Assembly: GCF_005222695.1 (NCBI RefSeq)
Contig: NZ_STGG01000030.1
Span: 1 to 60,514 of the forward strand
Length of the DNA stretch: 60,514 bases
Source: Massilia sp. HP4
GTDB taxonomy: Bacteria > Pseudomonadota > Gammaproteobacteria > Burkholderiales > Burkholderiaceae_D
Direction of reading: 5' to 3'
Positions 44,724-58,245 of the stretch are shown here, one piece after another. The notes under the pieces are model-generated. The model was not told the origin of the DNA and did no database searches. It worked only from the letters and a program-made list of their open reading frames with translations. Both the position numbers and the translations under genes were made by a program. Within the stretch, counting starts at the first letter, position 1. Every line of letters begins with the position of its first letter.

Positions 44724-47147
44724 ATGGGCAAGTCCCGATGGAAGACATGGACCCTGCGCGGGGTGGGGGCGCTGCTGGCGCTGGTGCTGCTGGCAATCCT
44801 GGCCGCATGGCTGTTCCTGCGCGCCAGCCTGGCCCAGCTCGATGGCGAGCGCCGGGTGGATGGCTTGTCGGCCGAGGTCAGGGTCGAGCGCGACGCCGAT
44901 GGCGTGCCCGTGATCAGCGGCGCCAGCCGGCAGGACGTGGCCTATGCGACCGGCTTCGTCCACGGCCAGGAGCGCTTCTTCCAGATGGATTTGCTGCGCC
45001 GCACGGCGGCCGGCGAATTGGCCGAGCTGTTCGGGCCCAAGGCCTTGCCGCCCGACCGCAGCAACCGCCTGCACCGCTTCCGCGCCCGCGCCGAGGCGAC
45101 CCTGGCGCGCCTGCCGGCCAACGAGCGCGCGCTGCTCGAGCGCTATGCGCAAGGCGTCAACGATGGCATCGAGGCGCTCGGCGCGCGTCCCTTCGAATAT
45201 GCGCTGACCGGCGCCGCGCCGCGGCCGTGGACGGCGCCCGATTCGCTGCTGGTGGTCTGGGCCATGTATATCGACCTGCAGGGCGCCCAGCAGGCGCGCG
45301 AGCTGGCGCGCGGCTGGCTGCGCGAACACAGCGACGACGCGCAACTGGCCTTCCTGCTGCCCGAGGCGACGGCTTTCGATGCAACGCTCGACAAGGGCAA
45401 GGCGCCGGCTTCTGGCCCGCTGCCGCCGCAGGCCCCGGCCTGGTGGGGCGCAGCGCCCACCGTCCCCGGCGCCCCGGTCAGGCTGGCCGGCCTCGACGTG
45501 ACCGACTCGGTCGGCAGCAACAACTACGCGCTGGCCGGCAGCCGCAGCAGCACCGGCGCCGCCATCGTGGCCGACGACATGCACCTGGGGCTGCGGCTGC
45601 CGAATATCTGGTACCGCCTGGTGCTGCGCTTCCCCGACCCGGCTGCGCCCGGCGGCCAGCGCCGCCTGGCCGGCGTCAGCCTGCCCGGCGCGCCGCCCTC
45701 CGTCATCGTCGGCAGCAATGGGCAAGTGGCCTGGGCCTTCACCAACAGCTATGCCGATTCGCTCGACCTGGTCGAGCTGCAGCGCGATCCGGCCCGTCCC
45801 GGACAGGTGCGCCTGCCGGGCGGCTGGGAGACGCCGCGCGAGCACGTCGAGTCGATCGCCGTGAAAGGCGCCGCGCCCGAGCGCATGGTGGTGCAGGAGA
45901 CTTCGCTCGGACCGATCCGCACGGTGGCCCAGCGCAGCTACGCGGTGCGCTGGATCGCCCACGATCCGGCCGCGCTGAACATGAACCACCTGAAGCTGGA
46001 GTCGGTCGCCAATGTCGAGGATGCGCTGCGTGCTGCCGCCAGCGACGGCATCCCGGCCCAGAACTTCGTCGCTGGCGACGTGCACGGCAATATCGGCTGG
46101 ACGATCGCCGGCCTGCTGCCGCGCCGCGCCGGCGATCCGCAGGCCGCCACGCCGGCAGCCAGTTTTCCGTTCGCGCCGGATAGCGCCGCATCGACCTGGG
46201 CTGGTGTGCTGCCGTATGCCGACCACCCGCGCATCGTGAACCCGGGCGACGGCCAGATCACGACCGCCAACAGCCGCCAGCTGATGGGTGGCGGCCATGC
46301 GCTGCTGGGTGACGGCGGCTACGACCTGGGCCAGCGCAACCGCCAGCTGCATGAGGGTCTGTTGGCCATGGGGGCCAGGCTCGACGTGCGCCAGGCCTTC
46401 GATGCAGCCCTCGACGACCGCGCCATCCTGGTCGGCGATTGGCGCCAGCGCGCACTGGGCGTGCTCGACGCCCAGGCGCTCGAGGGCCACCCGCAGCGCG
46501 CCGAGTTCCGCCGGCTGCTGGAGGGCAGCTGGAGCGGCAGGGCAAGTGTCGAGTCGGTCGGCTACCGCCTGGCGCGCGACTTCATGTGGGCCGTGCACGA
46601 CCTGCTGTACGGCCGCGTCAACGCGGCCCTGAAGGAGATCGACCCGAAGGCCAGCGCGGCTGCCGCCAGCACCCGCTGGCAGGCCGTGGCGGCGCGCCTG
46701 CTCGACCAGCAGCCGCAGGCCTGGCTGCCGGCCGGCCACGCCTCATGGCGCGCGCTGCAGCTGGCGGCGGTCGACCGCGCCATCGCGGCGCTGCAGGATG
46801 CGCGGATACCGCTGGCCGAGGCCTCCTGGGGCCAGCGCAATACGGCCGATATCGCGCATCCGATCAGCATGGCCGTTCCCGCGCTGCGCCCGTGGCTCGC
46901 GGCGCCGGGCGAGCCGCTGGCGGGCGACGCCCACATGCCGCGCGTGGCGGGGCCGAACTTCGGCCAGTCGGAGCGCTTGACGGTGTCGCCCGGCCGCGAA
47001 GAAGAGGGCCTGTATAACATGCCGGGCGGGCAGAGCGGGCATCCGCTGTCGCCGTTCTTCCTGCGCGATCACGCGGCCTGGGTCGAGGGCAAGCCGACGC
47101 CACTATTGCCGGGGCCGGTGCAGCATACCTTGCGGTTCGTACCCTGA
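44724..47147 (+). CDS. Penicillin acylase-family Ntn hydrolase, membrane-anchored
   Basis: 807 residues; strong AAGGAGG ribosome-binding site. N-terminal transmembrane helix (about 12-33), then the alpha chain and linker, then the autoprocessing nucleophile Ser265 in DSVGSNNYALAG, and the beta chain (FVAGDVHGNIGWTIAGLLP, NRQLHEGL). Family members cleave amides such as penicillins, N-acyl-homoserine lactones or other acyl amides. The N-terminal helix is an anchor or uncleaved signal. Substrate cannot be read from the sequence. Confidence 0.9.
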   Translation: MGKSRWKTWTLRGVGALLALVLLAILAAWLFLRASLAQLDGERRVDGLSAEVRVERDADGVPVISGASRQDVAYATGFVHGQERFFQMDLLRRTAAGELAELFGPKALPPDRSNRLHRFRARAEATLARLPANERALLERYAQGVNDGIEALGARPFEYALTGAAPRPWTAPDSLLVVWAMYIDLQGAQQARELARGWLREHSDDAQLAFLLPEATAFDATLDKGKAPASGPLPPQAPAWWGAAPTVPGAPVRLAGLDVTDSVGSNNYALAGSRSSTGAAIVADDMHLGLRLPNIWYRLVLRFPDPAAPGGQRRLAGVSLPGAPPSVIVGSNGQVAWAFTNSYADSLDLVELQRDPARPGQVRLPGGWETPREHVESIAVKGAAPERMVVQETSLGPIRTVAQRSYAVRWIAHDPAALNMNHLKLESVANVEDALRAAASDGIPAQNFVAGDVHGNIGWTIAGLLPRRAGDPQAATPAASFPFAPDSAASTWAGVLPYADHPRIVNPGDGQITTANSRQLMGGGHALLGDGGYDLGQRNRQLHEGLLAMGARLDVRQAFDAALDDRAILVGDWRQRALGVLDAQALEGHPQRAEFRRLLEGSWSGRASVESVGYRLARDFMWAVHDLLYGRVNAALKEIDPKASAAAASTRWQAVAARLLDQQPQAWLPAGHASWRALQLAAVDRAIAALQDARIPLAEASWGQRNTADIAHPISMAVPALRPWLAAPGEPLAGDAHMPRVAGPNFGQSERLTVSPGREEEGLYNMPGGQSGHPLSPFFLRDHAAWVEGKPTPLLPGPVQHTLRFVP

Positions 47148-47168
47148 CCCGTGCCCTGAAGCCGACCG

Positions 47169-49343
47169 TTATTTGGCCGGCAAGGCCTGCTGCGCATGGT
47201 GCAGCATCCCGGTGATCTTCTCGGCGCTCGAAGGATGGCCGAGGTAGTAGCCCTGCACCATGTCGCAGCCCAGCTCCTCGAGCAGCAGGAGCTGTTCGTT
47301 GGTCTCGACGCCCTCGGCCACCACCACCATCTTGAGGCCGTGGGCCATGGCGATGATGGCGCGCGTGATGGCGGCATTTTCCGAGTCCTGCGGCAGGCCG
47401 GCGATGAAGCTGCGGTCGATCTTCAGCGCGCGCACGTCGAAGCGTTTCAGATAATTCATCGACGAGTAGCCGGTGCCGAAATCGTCGATCGACAGGTGCA
47501 CGCCGATGCCGCGCAGCTGCTCCAGCGTCACCATGGTGGCGCGCGCATCGTCCATCAGGGTGCCTTCGGTCAGCTCCAGCTCCAGCAGGCGCGGCTCGAG
47601 CCCGGTGTCGTTCAGGGCAGACAGCACGATCTGCGACAGGTTCTCGTCCTTGAACTGCTTGGCCGACAGGTTGACCGCGATCCGTAGCAGGCGCCGCGTC
47701 AGGCGCTGCCAGGTGCGCGCCTGGCGGCAGGCGGTGCGCAGCACCCATTCGCCGATCGGCACGATCAGGCCGGTCTCCTCGGCCAGCGGGATGAACTCGG
47801 TCGGCGGCACCAGCCCGCGCTCGGGGTGGCGCCAGCGCACCAGCGCCTCGACGCCCACGATTTCCGAGGTGCGCACGTCGCGCTGCGGCTGGTAGACCAG
47901 GTATAGCTCGTCGTTCTGCAGCGCGCGGCGCAGGCCGACTTCGAGCTTCACGTGGCTCATGATCTGCATGGTCAGCGAGGAGCTGTACAACTTGGCGTTG
48001 TTCTTGCCGCAGTTCTTGGCGTGGTACATCGCGGTGTCGGCGAATTTCAGCAGCGATCCGCAATCGTCGCCGTCTTCGGGAAACAGCGAGATGCCGATGC
48101 TGGCGGTGACGAAGATCTCGTTGCCCTCGATGATAAAGGGCCGCCGCATCGCTTCCTTGACGCGGGTGGCGACGTTCAGCGCATGCTCGACCCGCTCCAG
48201 GTCGGGGATCAGGATCGTGAATTCGTCGCCGCCCAGCCGCGCCAGGTTGGTCGCGCCGGCATCGCGTGGTTCGCTGCCTTCGCCGCGCGAGACCAGGTCG
48301 CTCGGACGGGTGGTTTCGCGCAGGCGCTCCGATACCATCTTGAGCAGCTGGTCGCCGGCGTTGTGGCCCAGCGTGTCGTTGATGCGCTTGAAGGCGTCGA
48401 GGTCCATGAACAGCACCGCGAACTTCTTGTTGCCCATCTTGGCGCGTTGCAGTTCGCGTTCGAGCGTCTCGAGAAAAGCCTGGCGGTTCGGGATGCCGGT
48501 CAGGCTGTCGCAATAGGCCAGGCGCCGGATCTGTTCTTCGGCGCGCTTCCTTTCGCTGATGTCGCGCACCAGGCCGAGCACTTCGGACGGGCTGGTGGCC
48601 ACCAGGCGCGCCTCGAAATGCAGCACGTCGCCGCATTCGACCAGCTCGTACTCGACCGAGCGCACCTGCTGGGTGGCGAGCACGGTCTTCATCTGCTCCA
48701 GCATGCGCGTCGCGATCTCGGGTGGCAGCGTGTCGGCCAGGTGCTTGCCGATGAAGGGCGTGCCCGCGAAGGGACCATTGGCGGGACGGCCGGGACAGTG
48801 CTGGCCGGGGCGCTCCTGCCGCACGCGCGTATGCCCAGGTTCATAGTCGAGATAGAAGCCGTCCGCATTCAGGCGAAAGAAGGTGTCGGGAATCGCTTCC
48901 AGCACCGCGCGGTTCTGGGCGTCGGCAATGCGCAGGCGGGCGATGGCGTCGCTGGCGCGCAGCACGTACAGCACGCGGTGGCCGAGGATCGGCCAGTTGA
49001 TCGGCTTCGAGACGAAATCGGTGGCGCCGGCCTCGTAGGCCTGGGTCACGGCTTCGACGTCGTCGCTGCCGGTGACCATGACGATCGGCACGCAGGCGCC
49101 GTTTTTCTCGGCGGCGCGGATCGCGCCGCAGGCCGTGAAGCCGTCCATGCGCGGCATGTCGACGTCCATCAGGATCAGGTCGGGCGCCCGTTCCTGCGCC
49201 AGCCCGACCGCTTCCAGGCCGTCGCCGGCCTCGATGCCTTGCAGCCCGACCTGGGCCAGCATCTCGAGCATCAGGAGGCGCATGACGGGATCGTCGTCGG
49301 CGACGAGCACCGTCCCGCGCTGGGTGGAGGCAGAAGCTGGCAT
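47169..49343 (-). CDS. REC-PAS-GGDEF-EAL c-di-GMP response regulator
   Basis: 724 residues from the ATG at 49343, two bases after the kinase stop (TGACATG) with AAGGA in the kinase 3' end. Receiver (about 10-125: [30 protein letters not shown]), PAS-like sensor (about 140-280), GGDEF domain with intact RLGGDEF, EAL domain with VEALVRW and [16 protein letters not shown]. Both catalytic domains look intact. Translational coupling to the hybrid kinase makes it that kinase's likely output. Confidence 0.95.
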   Translation of the reverse strand: MPASASTQRGTVLVADDDPVMRLLMLEMLAQVGLQGIEAGDGLEAVGLAQERAPDLILMDVDMPRMDGFTACGAIRAAEKNGACVPIVMVTGSDDVEAVTQAYEAGATDFVSKPINWPILGHRVLYVLRASDAIARLRIADAQNRAVLEAIPDTFFRLNADGFYLDYEPGHTRVRQERPGQHCPGRPANGPFAGTPFIGKHLADTLPPEIATRMLEQMKTVLATQQVRSVEYELVECGDVLHFEARLVATSPSEVLGLVRDISERKRAEEQIRRLAYCDSLTGIPNRQAFLETLERELQRAKMGNKKFAVLFMDLDAFKRINDTLGHNAGDQLLKMVSERLRETTRPSDLVSRGEGSEPRDAGATNLARLGGDEFTILIPDLERVEHALNVATRVKEAMRRPFIIEGNEIFVTASIGISLFPEDGDDCGSLLKFADTAMYHAKNCGKNNAKLYSSSLTMQIMSHVKLEVGLRRALQNDELYLVYQPQRDVRTSEIVGVEALVRWRHPERGLVPPTEFIPLAEETGLIVPIGEWVLRTACRQARTWQRLTRRLLRIAVNLSAKQFKDENLSQIVLSALNDTGLEPRLLELELTEGTLMDDARATMVTLEQLRGIGVHLSIDDFGTGYSSMNYLKRFDVRALKIDRSFIAGLPQDSENAAITRAIIAMAHGLKMVVVAEGVETNEQLLLLEELGCDMVQGYYLGHPSSAEKITGMLHHAQQALPAK

Positions 49344-49344
49344 G

Positions 49345-52263
<2,919 letters not shown>

Positions 52264-52485
52264 CGCGGTTCCCGCAAACGGCACAGCGCAGCGGATCCGG
52301 CAACGGTGCAGATCCTCCTAGCGGGCAAGATCCCGCAGGAAAAAAATATACGCACTAGGGGAGGGGGCAGCTTTGCGACATCGCAAATGTGGCAAAGGGA
52401 ACAATTCCATGTCGCAATTAGCACAGACGGGCGCAAAAAAGAAGGGACGCCGCGGCGTCCCTTCGATCGAGCCATCATGCCCCCA

Positions 52486-52680
52486 TCAGCAGCACGACGC
52501 CCGGCTTCCCCCATACCGCGCCTCCTGGCGCTCGCGGAAGAATTCCTCGTACGTCATCGGCGCCTGGTCCGGGTGCGTACGCTCCATATGCGCCAGGTAG
52601 GTGTCGTACTCGGGCAGGCCGACCATCAGCCGCAGGCTTTGCCCGAGGTAGTTGCCGGCCTGTTTGAGGGTGCCGAACAT
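52486..52680 (-). CDS. ybdD: YbdD/YjiX-family small protein (DUF466)
   Basis: 64 residues; its ATG shares one base with the cstA stop (TGATG). [39 protein letters not shown] and the terminal Cys-Cys are hallmarks of the family, which accompanies CstA/BtsT transporters. It is needed for transporter activity in some bacteria; mechanism unknown. Confidence 0.93.
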   Translation of the reverse strand: MFGTLKQAGNYLGQSLRLMVGLPEYDTYLAHMERTHPDQAPMTYEEFFRERQEARYGGSRASCC

Positions 52681-54746
52681 CACGGCACCTGCGCGGCGGG
52701 CATGGCGACGTACGGCGACTCCTTGGCGGTCGGCGCAGTCGACTTGCGCGCATCCATCACCGTGCGGATGCCGTAGTACAGCACCGCCAGCACGACGAAC
52801 ATGAAGAAGCCGGCCAGGCTGGCGTTGACGTAGTCGTTGAAGATGATGCGCTCCATGTCGAGGATCGACTTGGCCGGCGCCAGGATCTCGCCCGCGTCGT
52901 GCGCCGCCTGGTACTTGTTGGCGTGGGCGACGAAGCCGATGCGTGGATCGCTGTGGAAGATCTTCTGCCAGCCGGCGGTCAGGGTGCAGGCCAGCAGCCA
53001 CAGGGTCGGCATGATGGTGACCCAGGCATACTTGGCGCGCTTCATCTTGAACAGCACGCAGGTGCCCAGCATCAGCGCGATCCCGGCCAGCATCTGGTTG
53101 GCGATGCCGAACAGCGGCCACAGGGTATTGATGCCGCCCAGCGGATCGACCACGCCCTGGTACAGGAAGTAACCCCAGGCCGCGACGCACAGGCCGGTGG
53201 CCAGCAGGTTGGCCGGCAGCGAGTCGGTGCGCTTGAGCGATGGGTTGAAGGCGCCCAGCAGGTCTTGCAGCATGAAGCGTCCCGCACGGGTACCGGCATC
53301 GACCGCGGTCAGGATGAACAAGGCCTCGAACAGGATCGCGAAGTGGTACCAGAACGCCATCATGGCCGGTCCGCCCACCAGGTTCGACAGGATCTCGGCC
53401 ATGCCGACCGCCAGCGTCGGTGCGCCGCCGGCGCGCGAGATGATGGTGTGCTCGCCGACGTTACGTGCCATCTGCTCCAGTGCTTCAGGGGTGATCACGA
53501 AGCCCATCTGCGAGACTGCGTGCGCCGCCGACTGCGCGGTGGTGCCCAGCAGCGCGGCCGGGCTGTTCATGGCGAAGTAGATGCCCGGGTCGATGGTCGA
53601 CGCGGCGATCAGCGCCATGATGGCCACAAAACTTTCCATCAGCATGCCGCCGTAGCCGATGAAGCGGGCCTGGGTTTCGTTTTCCAGCATCTTGGGGGTG
53701 GTGCCGGACGAGATCAGCGCGTGGAATCCCGACACCGCGCCGCAGGCGATCGTGATGAACAGGAAGGGGAAGATGTTGCCGGACCAAACCGGGCCGCTGC
53801 CGTCGATGAACTTGGTCATGGCCGGCATTTTGAGGTCAGGGGCGACCACGATGATGCCGATCGCCAGGCCCAGGATGGTGCCGATCTTGAGGAAGGTGGA
53901 CAGGTAGTCGCGCGGCGCCAGCAGCAGCCACACGGGGATGACCGCGGCGACAAAACCATAACCGATCAGCATCCAGGTCAGTTCGGTGCCGGTGAAGGTG
54001 AACATCGGGCCCCAGGTCGGCGAATCGTGCACCCACTGGCCGCCGATGATGGCCAGCATCAGCAGGACGAAGCCGATCAGCGAGATCTCGCCGATGCGGC
54101 CCACGCGCACATAGCGCGAGTAAATCCCCATGAACAGCGCGATCGGGACGGTTGCCATCACGGTGAAGGTGCCCCACGGCGAACCGGTGAGGGCCTTCAC
54201 GACGATCAGCGCCAGCACGGCGAGAATGATCACCATGATCATGAAGGTGCCGAGCAGTGCGATCAGGCCGGGGATCTCACCCATCTCGGACTTGATCAAG
54301 TCACCCAGCGAACGGCCGTCGCGGCGGGTGGACATGAACAGCACCATGAAATCCTGCACCGCGCCGGCAAACACGACGCCGGCCAGGATCCACATCATGC
54401 CGGGCAGGTAGCCCATTTGCGCCGCCAGCACGGGGCCGACCAGCGGGCCGGCGCCGGCGATCGCGGCGAAGTGGTGGCCGAACAGGACGTTCTTGTTGGT
54501 CGGCACATAGTCGAGGCCATCGTTGAACTTGTAGGCCGGGGTCTGGCGTGTGGGGTCGAGCCCCATCACCCTGGTGGCGATGAACAGCGAGTAGAAGCGG
54601 TAGGCGATCAGGTAGACGCAGCCGGCGGCCGCGACGATCCAGATGGCGTTGATGGTTTCACCGCGCTTGAGCGCGATGTAGCCGAGCGAGAACGCGCCCA
54701 GGATGGACAAGGCGATCCATCCGAGCATGCTCGAGAGACGTTTCAT
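52680..54746 (-). CDS. cstA: CstA-family pyruvate/peptide transporter
   Basis: 688 residues (E. coli CstA 701) with about 16-18 transmembrane helices. Conserved [50 protein letters not shown] and [11 protein letters not shown]. CstA and BtsT import pyruvate with protons; CstA was first named for peptide use under carbon starvation. GGAGGAG precedes the ATG. Divergent from a Cache two-component system; the gap carries three 10-bp repeats. Confidence 0.96.
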   Translation of the reverse strand: MKRLSSMLGWIALSILGAFSLGYIALKRGETINAIWIVAAAGCVYLIAYRFYSLFIATRVMGLDPTRQTPAYKFNDGLDYVPTNKNVLFGHHFAAIAGAGPLVGPVLAAQMGYLPGMMWILAGVVFAGAVQDFMVLFMSTRRDGRSLGDLIKSEMGEIPGLIALLGTFMIMVIILAVLALIVVKALTGSPWGTFTVMATVPIALFMGIYSRYVRVGRIGEISLIGFVLLMLAIIGGQWVHDSPTWGPMFTFTGTELTWMLIGYGFVAAVIPVWLLLAPRDYLSTFLKIGTILGLAIGIIVVAPDLKMPAMTKFIDGSGPVWSGNIFPFLFITIACGAVSGFHALISSGTTPKMLENETQARFIGYGGMLMESFVAIMALIAASTIDPGIYFAMNSPAALLGTTAQSAAHAVSQMGFVITPEALEQMARNVGEHTIISRAGGAPTLAVGMAEILSNLVGGPAMMAFWYHFAILFEALFILTAVDAGTRAGRFMLQDLLGAFNPSLKRTDSLPANLLATGLCVAAWGYFLYQGVVDPLGGINTLWPLFGIANQMLAGIALMLGTCVLFKMKRAKYAWVTIMPTLWLLACTLTAGWQKIFHSDPRIGFVAHANKYQAAHDAGEILAPAKSILDMERIIFNDYVNASLAGFFMFVVLAVLYYGIRTVMDARKSTAPTAKESPYVAMPAAQVP

Positions 54747-54860
54747 GGGTGACTCCTCCGAAGTGGATTGATGCTTTTTTTACGCCAGTACGTGCCGACG
54801 CCATTATTTACAGCATGCCGTTGAGTATCTTGCACTATTGTCAGTACCGCAAGCGCATGA

Positions 54861-54890
54861 TTACGCAGTCCCTACGTAGTCCTACGTAGC
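54861..54890. promoter_or_regulatory. Three tandem 10-bp repeats, putative operator
   Basis: ttacgcagtc, cctacgtagt and cctacgtagc form three consecutive 10-bp units sharing TACGnAG; the last two contain the perfect palindrome CTACGTAG, one helical turn apart. Located 115 bp upstream of cstA and 62 bp upstream of the sensor kinase gene. Candidate site for the LuxR-type regulator at 56315; binding is inference. Confidence 0.5.
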
Positions 54891-54951
54891 CCGGTCTTTC
54901 TCTCATCGGACGTAGAATGCAGGCCTTCGAATCGAACCATGCGGAAGGCAT

Positions 54952-56325
54952 ATGCGGCTGAGGCAAAAAGTGATCGTGCTGGCAGTCGTGCCGCTGATCG
55001 TGGCGCTGTGCGCGATCGCGCTCTACGTGCGCCAGCAGGCGGTGACCCTGGCGGCCGAGCAGCGCGCCACCATCCAGCGCGCCTACCTGGCGAGCAAGGA
55101 GGCCGAGCTGCGCCACTACGTCGAGCTGGCGACGCGCTCGATCGCGCACCTGACCCGCACCGGCGACAGCGGCGCGGCCACCCAGCAGGAAGCGATCCGC
55201 ATCCTGTCGAGCCTGAGCTATGGCGACGACGGCTACTTCTTCGTCTACGACGACCGCGGCAAGAACCTGATGCACCCGCGCCAGCCGGAGCTGGTGGGCA
55301 CCGATATGTGGGAATGGCGCGACTCGACCGGCGCGCCGACCATCCAGCGCCTGATCGCGCTGGCCAGCCAGGGCGGGGGCTTCTTGCGCTACACCTGGGC
55401 CAAGCCGTCGAGCAACCGGCCGGCGCCCAAGCTGGGCTACGTGGTGCCGATCGCGCACTGGAACTGGGTGATGGGCACCGGCATCTACCTCGACGACGTC
55501 GAGTCGGCGCTGGCGCTGGTCGACGCCCAGCAGTCGCGCAATATCGAAGAGACGCTGTTGTGGATGGCGGTGCTGGCCACCGTGGCGGCGGTCGGCGTGG
55601 CCGGCGGCGGCCTGGCCCTGAACATCAGCGAGGGAAGAGTCGCCGACGCCAAGCTGAAGGCGCTGGCCCAGCGCGTGGTGGAATCGCAGGAAGAAGAACG
55701 GGCGCGCCTGTCGCGCGACCTGCACGACGGGATCAGCCAGGCGCTGGTCTCGGTCAAGCTGCAGCTGGAAGCCGGCATCATCCGCATCGATGGCGACGCC
55801 GCGCGCCGCGAGCAGGGCCGCGCCGGCCTGGAACGCACGGTCGAGCAGGTCAAGACGCTGCTGGGCGAGGTGCGCCGCATCTCGCACGACCTGCGTCCGA
55901 CCCTGCTCGACGATATGGGCCTGGCGCCGGCGCTGGACCACCTGGCCAGCGAATTCGGCGAACACGCGGGCGCCCCGGTGCGCTTTCGCGCGGCGGGCGC
56001 GGTCGACGCGCTGCCCGAGATCGTGGGCACGGTCCTGTTCCGCATCGCCCAAGAAGCGCTGACCAATGTCGAGCGCCACGCCCAGGCGCGCCATATCGAG
56101 ATGGTGCTCGAGCGGGTGGGCGACGTGGTCAGCCTGTGCATCGCCGACGACGGCGTGGGCTTCGACACGGATGGCGTGGCTGTGCACCCGAAGCGCGGCA
56201 TCGGTCTAAGGAATATGATGGAGCGCATGGAGGCGATCGGCGGACGCCTGTCGATCGTGTCGTCCTCCACTGGCACCCGGGTGGTGGCCAGCATCGATGT
56301 GAAGGAGCAAGGCCGTGATTGGTGA
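54952..56325 (+). CDS. NarX-type sensor kinase with single Cache domain
   Basis: 457 residues: TM1 (about 7-26), sCache_2 sensor (about 35-190: GDDGYFFVYDDRGKNLMHP, GGGFLRYTW), TM2 (about 203-222), HisKA_3 with phospho-His258 (RDLHDGIS) and HATPase. Family sCache_2 sensors bind small carboxylates. It overlaps the regulator gene by 11 bp; divergent cstA makes pyruvate or a related acid a plausible signal (inference). Confidence 0.94.
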   Translation: MRLRQKVIVLAVVPLIVALCAIALYVRQQAVTLAAEQRATIQRAYLASKEAELRHYVELATRSIAHLTRTGDSGAATQQEAIRILSSLSYGDDGYFFVYDDRGKNLMHPRQPELVGTDMWEWRDSTGAPTIQRLIALASQGGGFLRYTWAKPSSNRPAPKLGYVVPIAHWNWVMGTGIYLDDVESALALVDAQQSRNIEETLLWMAVLATVAAVGVAGGGLALNISEGRVADAKLKALAQRVVESQEEERARLSRDLHDGISQALVSVKLQLEAGIIRIDGDAARREQGRAGLERTVEQVKTLLGEVRRISHDLRPTLLDDMGLAPALDHLASEFGEHAGAPVRFRAAGAVDALPEIVGTVLFRIAQEALTNVERHAQARHIEMVLERVGDVVSLCIADDGVGFDTDGVAVHPKRGIGLRNMMERMEAIGGRLSIVSSSTGTRVVASIDVKEQGRDW

Positions 56326-56968
56326 TATGAATGGTGACGTGAACGAAGTAAGAGAAGTGAAGATCCTGTTGGTGGACGACCATCCGCTGGTGCGCGACGG
56401 CCTGCGCGCGCGGCTCGAGTCGGCGCCCCACCTGACCGTGGTGGCCGAAGCCGGCTCGGGCGAGGATGCGCTGGCGCGGGCCGGCGAATTCCACCCCGAC
56501 CTGGTGCTGATGGACGTGAACATGCGCGGCGGCAGCGGCATCGAAGCCACGTTCCAGCTCACCGCGCGCTATCCCGGCATCGCGGTGCTGATGTTGTCGA
56601 TGCACGACAAGCCCGAATACGTGAGCCAGGCCATGGCGGCCGGCGCGCGCGGCTATGTGCTCAAGGATGCGCCGGGCAAGGACATCGTGCTGGCCATCGA
56701 AACCGTGATGGGAGGCGGCATCTACTACAGCGCCGCGCTGGCGCGCCAGCTGGCCAATCCGGCCGCGCCGAGCGACCAGCTGACCGCGCGCGAACAGGAA
56801 GTGCTCAAGCATATCGCCGCCGGCCAGTCGAACAAGCAGATCGCGCGCGACCTCGATCTGTCGGTGCGCACGGTCGAGACCCACCGCCTGAACATCAAGC
56901 GCAAACTGGGCATCGAAGGCCAGGCCGAGCTGATCCGTTTCGCGGTGCAGCGCGCCGGTAGCAACTGA
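56315..56968 (+). CDS. LuxR/NarL-family response regulator
   Basis: 217 residues; start at GTG 56315 with AAGGAG seven bases upstream, inside the kinase 3' end. Receiver with DD (21-22), phospho-Asp67 (LVLMDVNM) and Lys in VLKDAPG; C-terminal LuxR HTH (LTAREQEVLKHIAAGQSNKQIARDLDLS). Cognate of the kinase. Likely target: the cstA upstream repeats. Confidence 0.95.
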   Translation: MIGDMNGDVNEVREVKILLVDDHPLVRDGLRARLESAPHLTVVAEAGSGEDALARAGEFHPDLVLMDVNMRGGSGIEATFQLTARYPGIAVLMLSMHDKPEYVSQAMAAGARGYVLKDAPGKDIVLAIETVMGGGIYYSAALARQLANPAAPSDQLTAREQEVLKHIAAGQSNKQIARDLDLSVRTVETHRLNIKRKLGIEGQAELIRFAVQRAGSN

Positions 56969-57004
56969 GAGTGACATCTCGGTATCCACTGGGAAACATT
57001 GCTG

Positions 57005-57033
57005 TTGCTTTAAAGTATTCGGTGCAATAAGAT
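57005..57033 (+). promoter_or_regulatory. Predicted promoter of the HDOD gene
   Basis: TTGCTT (57005-57010), 17-bp spacer and TAAGAT (57028-57033), about 28 bp before the ATG, in an AT-rich patch. Confidence 0.5.
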
Positions 57034-57060
57034 TGACTGAATATTACTGAGAAACATCCT

Positions 57061-58245
57061 ATGGCCGAGCAGGGACAATATCCGCTGGTAGCAATCGACC
57101 CTGTCGCCAATGCGCAGAACGAGTGGGTGGCGCTCAGCTTGCGGCTGCCGCCGGGCGCCGACCTGCCGCAACGCCTGCAAGTGATGTTCGCCGGCTCCGA
57201 GCTCCTGGACGCGATCGCACCCCTCGACTGCCTGCTGCACCTGGACAGCCCGGCCGCCCTGACGGTGCCGGTGCTGGCCCTGCTGCCGGCCAATCGCGTC
57301 GGCCTGGTGATCGCGGCCGCCGCGCTGAACGCCGGCAGCGCCGCGCGCCAACTGGCCGAGCTGCACGCCTGCGGCTACCGCATCTGGCTCGACGGCAACG
57401 TCCCCGAAGGCACGAAGGCGCCAGCGGCGCTGCGCGCCGTGGCGCGCGACTGCCGCGCCGAGCGCGCCGATCGCGCCACGGCGCTGCCACCGGGCCGCCT
57501 GGTGGCCCTGTTCGGACCGCACCTGGCGCATGGGGTCGACCGCGCGCGCGACTTTTCCACATGCGAGATCGCCGGCTTCGACTGGTTCAGCGGCGACTAT
57601 CCTTACGACCCGGACGCCGCGCCGTCGGCGGACGACGACGGCAGCTCGCGCCGCCGCATCCTGACCTTGCTGGGGTTGCTGGCGCGCGACGCCGAATCGC
57701 GCGAGCTTGAACACCAGATCAAGCAGGACCCGACCCTGGCCTATCACCTGCTCAAGCTGGTCAACTCGGCGGCCTTTGCGGTGAGCACCGAGATCACGAG
57801 CTTCGCCCATGCGATCACGGTGCTCGGCCGGCGCCAGCTGCAGCGCTGGCTGCAGCTGCTGCTGTACGCGCGCCAGCAGCCGGACGGGCTGCCGAACCTG
57901 CTGCTGCCGCTGGCGGCGCGGCGCGCTGCGCAACTGGAAGCCTTGAGCCGCGCGGCGGGCGGCGACCGCGATGCGCAAGACCTGGCCTTCATGACCGGCG
58001 TGTTCTCGCTGCTCGACCGCCTGCTGCACATGCCGATGGCGGCGATCGCGGCCGACCTGTACCTGCCCGACGGGGTGGCCGGCGCCCTGCTCGAGCGGCG
58101 CGGCCGGCTGGGCGCCTGGCTGCGGCTGGCCGAGACGCAGCCGGACGCGCTGGCGCTGGAAGAAGCCGGGGTGAGCCCGGGCGACTGGTGGGCCAGCCAG
58201 CTGCACGCCTACCACTGGGCAATCCAGGTGGGCCGGAATGTCTGA
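57061..58245 (+). CDS. HDOD-domain signalling protein with degenerate EAL-like N-terminus
   Basis: 394 residues. The C-terminal 190 residues are HDOD ([37 protein letters not shown]). The N-terminal 190 residues have the alpha/beta layout of an EAL domain (FDWFSGDYP near the end) but no EAL motif, so no phosphodiesterase activity is expected. EAL-HDOD proteins of this type act as adaptors in surface behaviour or two-component signalling. The stop overlaps the next gene by 8 bp. Confidence 0.85.
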   Translation: MAEQGQYPLVAIDPVANAQNEWVALSLRLPPGADLPQRLQVMFAGSELLDAIAPLDCLLHLDSPAALTVPVLALLPANRVGLVIAAAALNAGSAARQLAELHACGYRIWLDGNVPEGTKAPAALRAVARDCRAERADRATALPPGRLVALFGPHLAHGVDRARDFSTCEIAGFDWFSGDYPYDPDAAPSADDDGSSRRRILTLLGLLARDAESRELEHQIKQDPTLAYHLLKLVNSAAFAVSTEITSFAHAITVLGRRQLQRWLQLLLYARQQPDGLPNLLLPLAARRAAQLEALSRAAGGDRDAQDLAFMTGVFSLLDRLLHMPMAAIAADLYLPDGVAGALLERRGRLGAWLRLAETQPDALALEEAGVSPGDWWASQLHAYHWAIQVGRNV

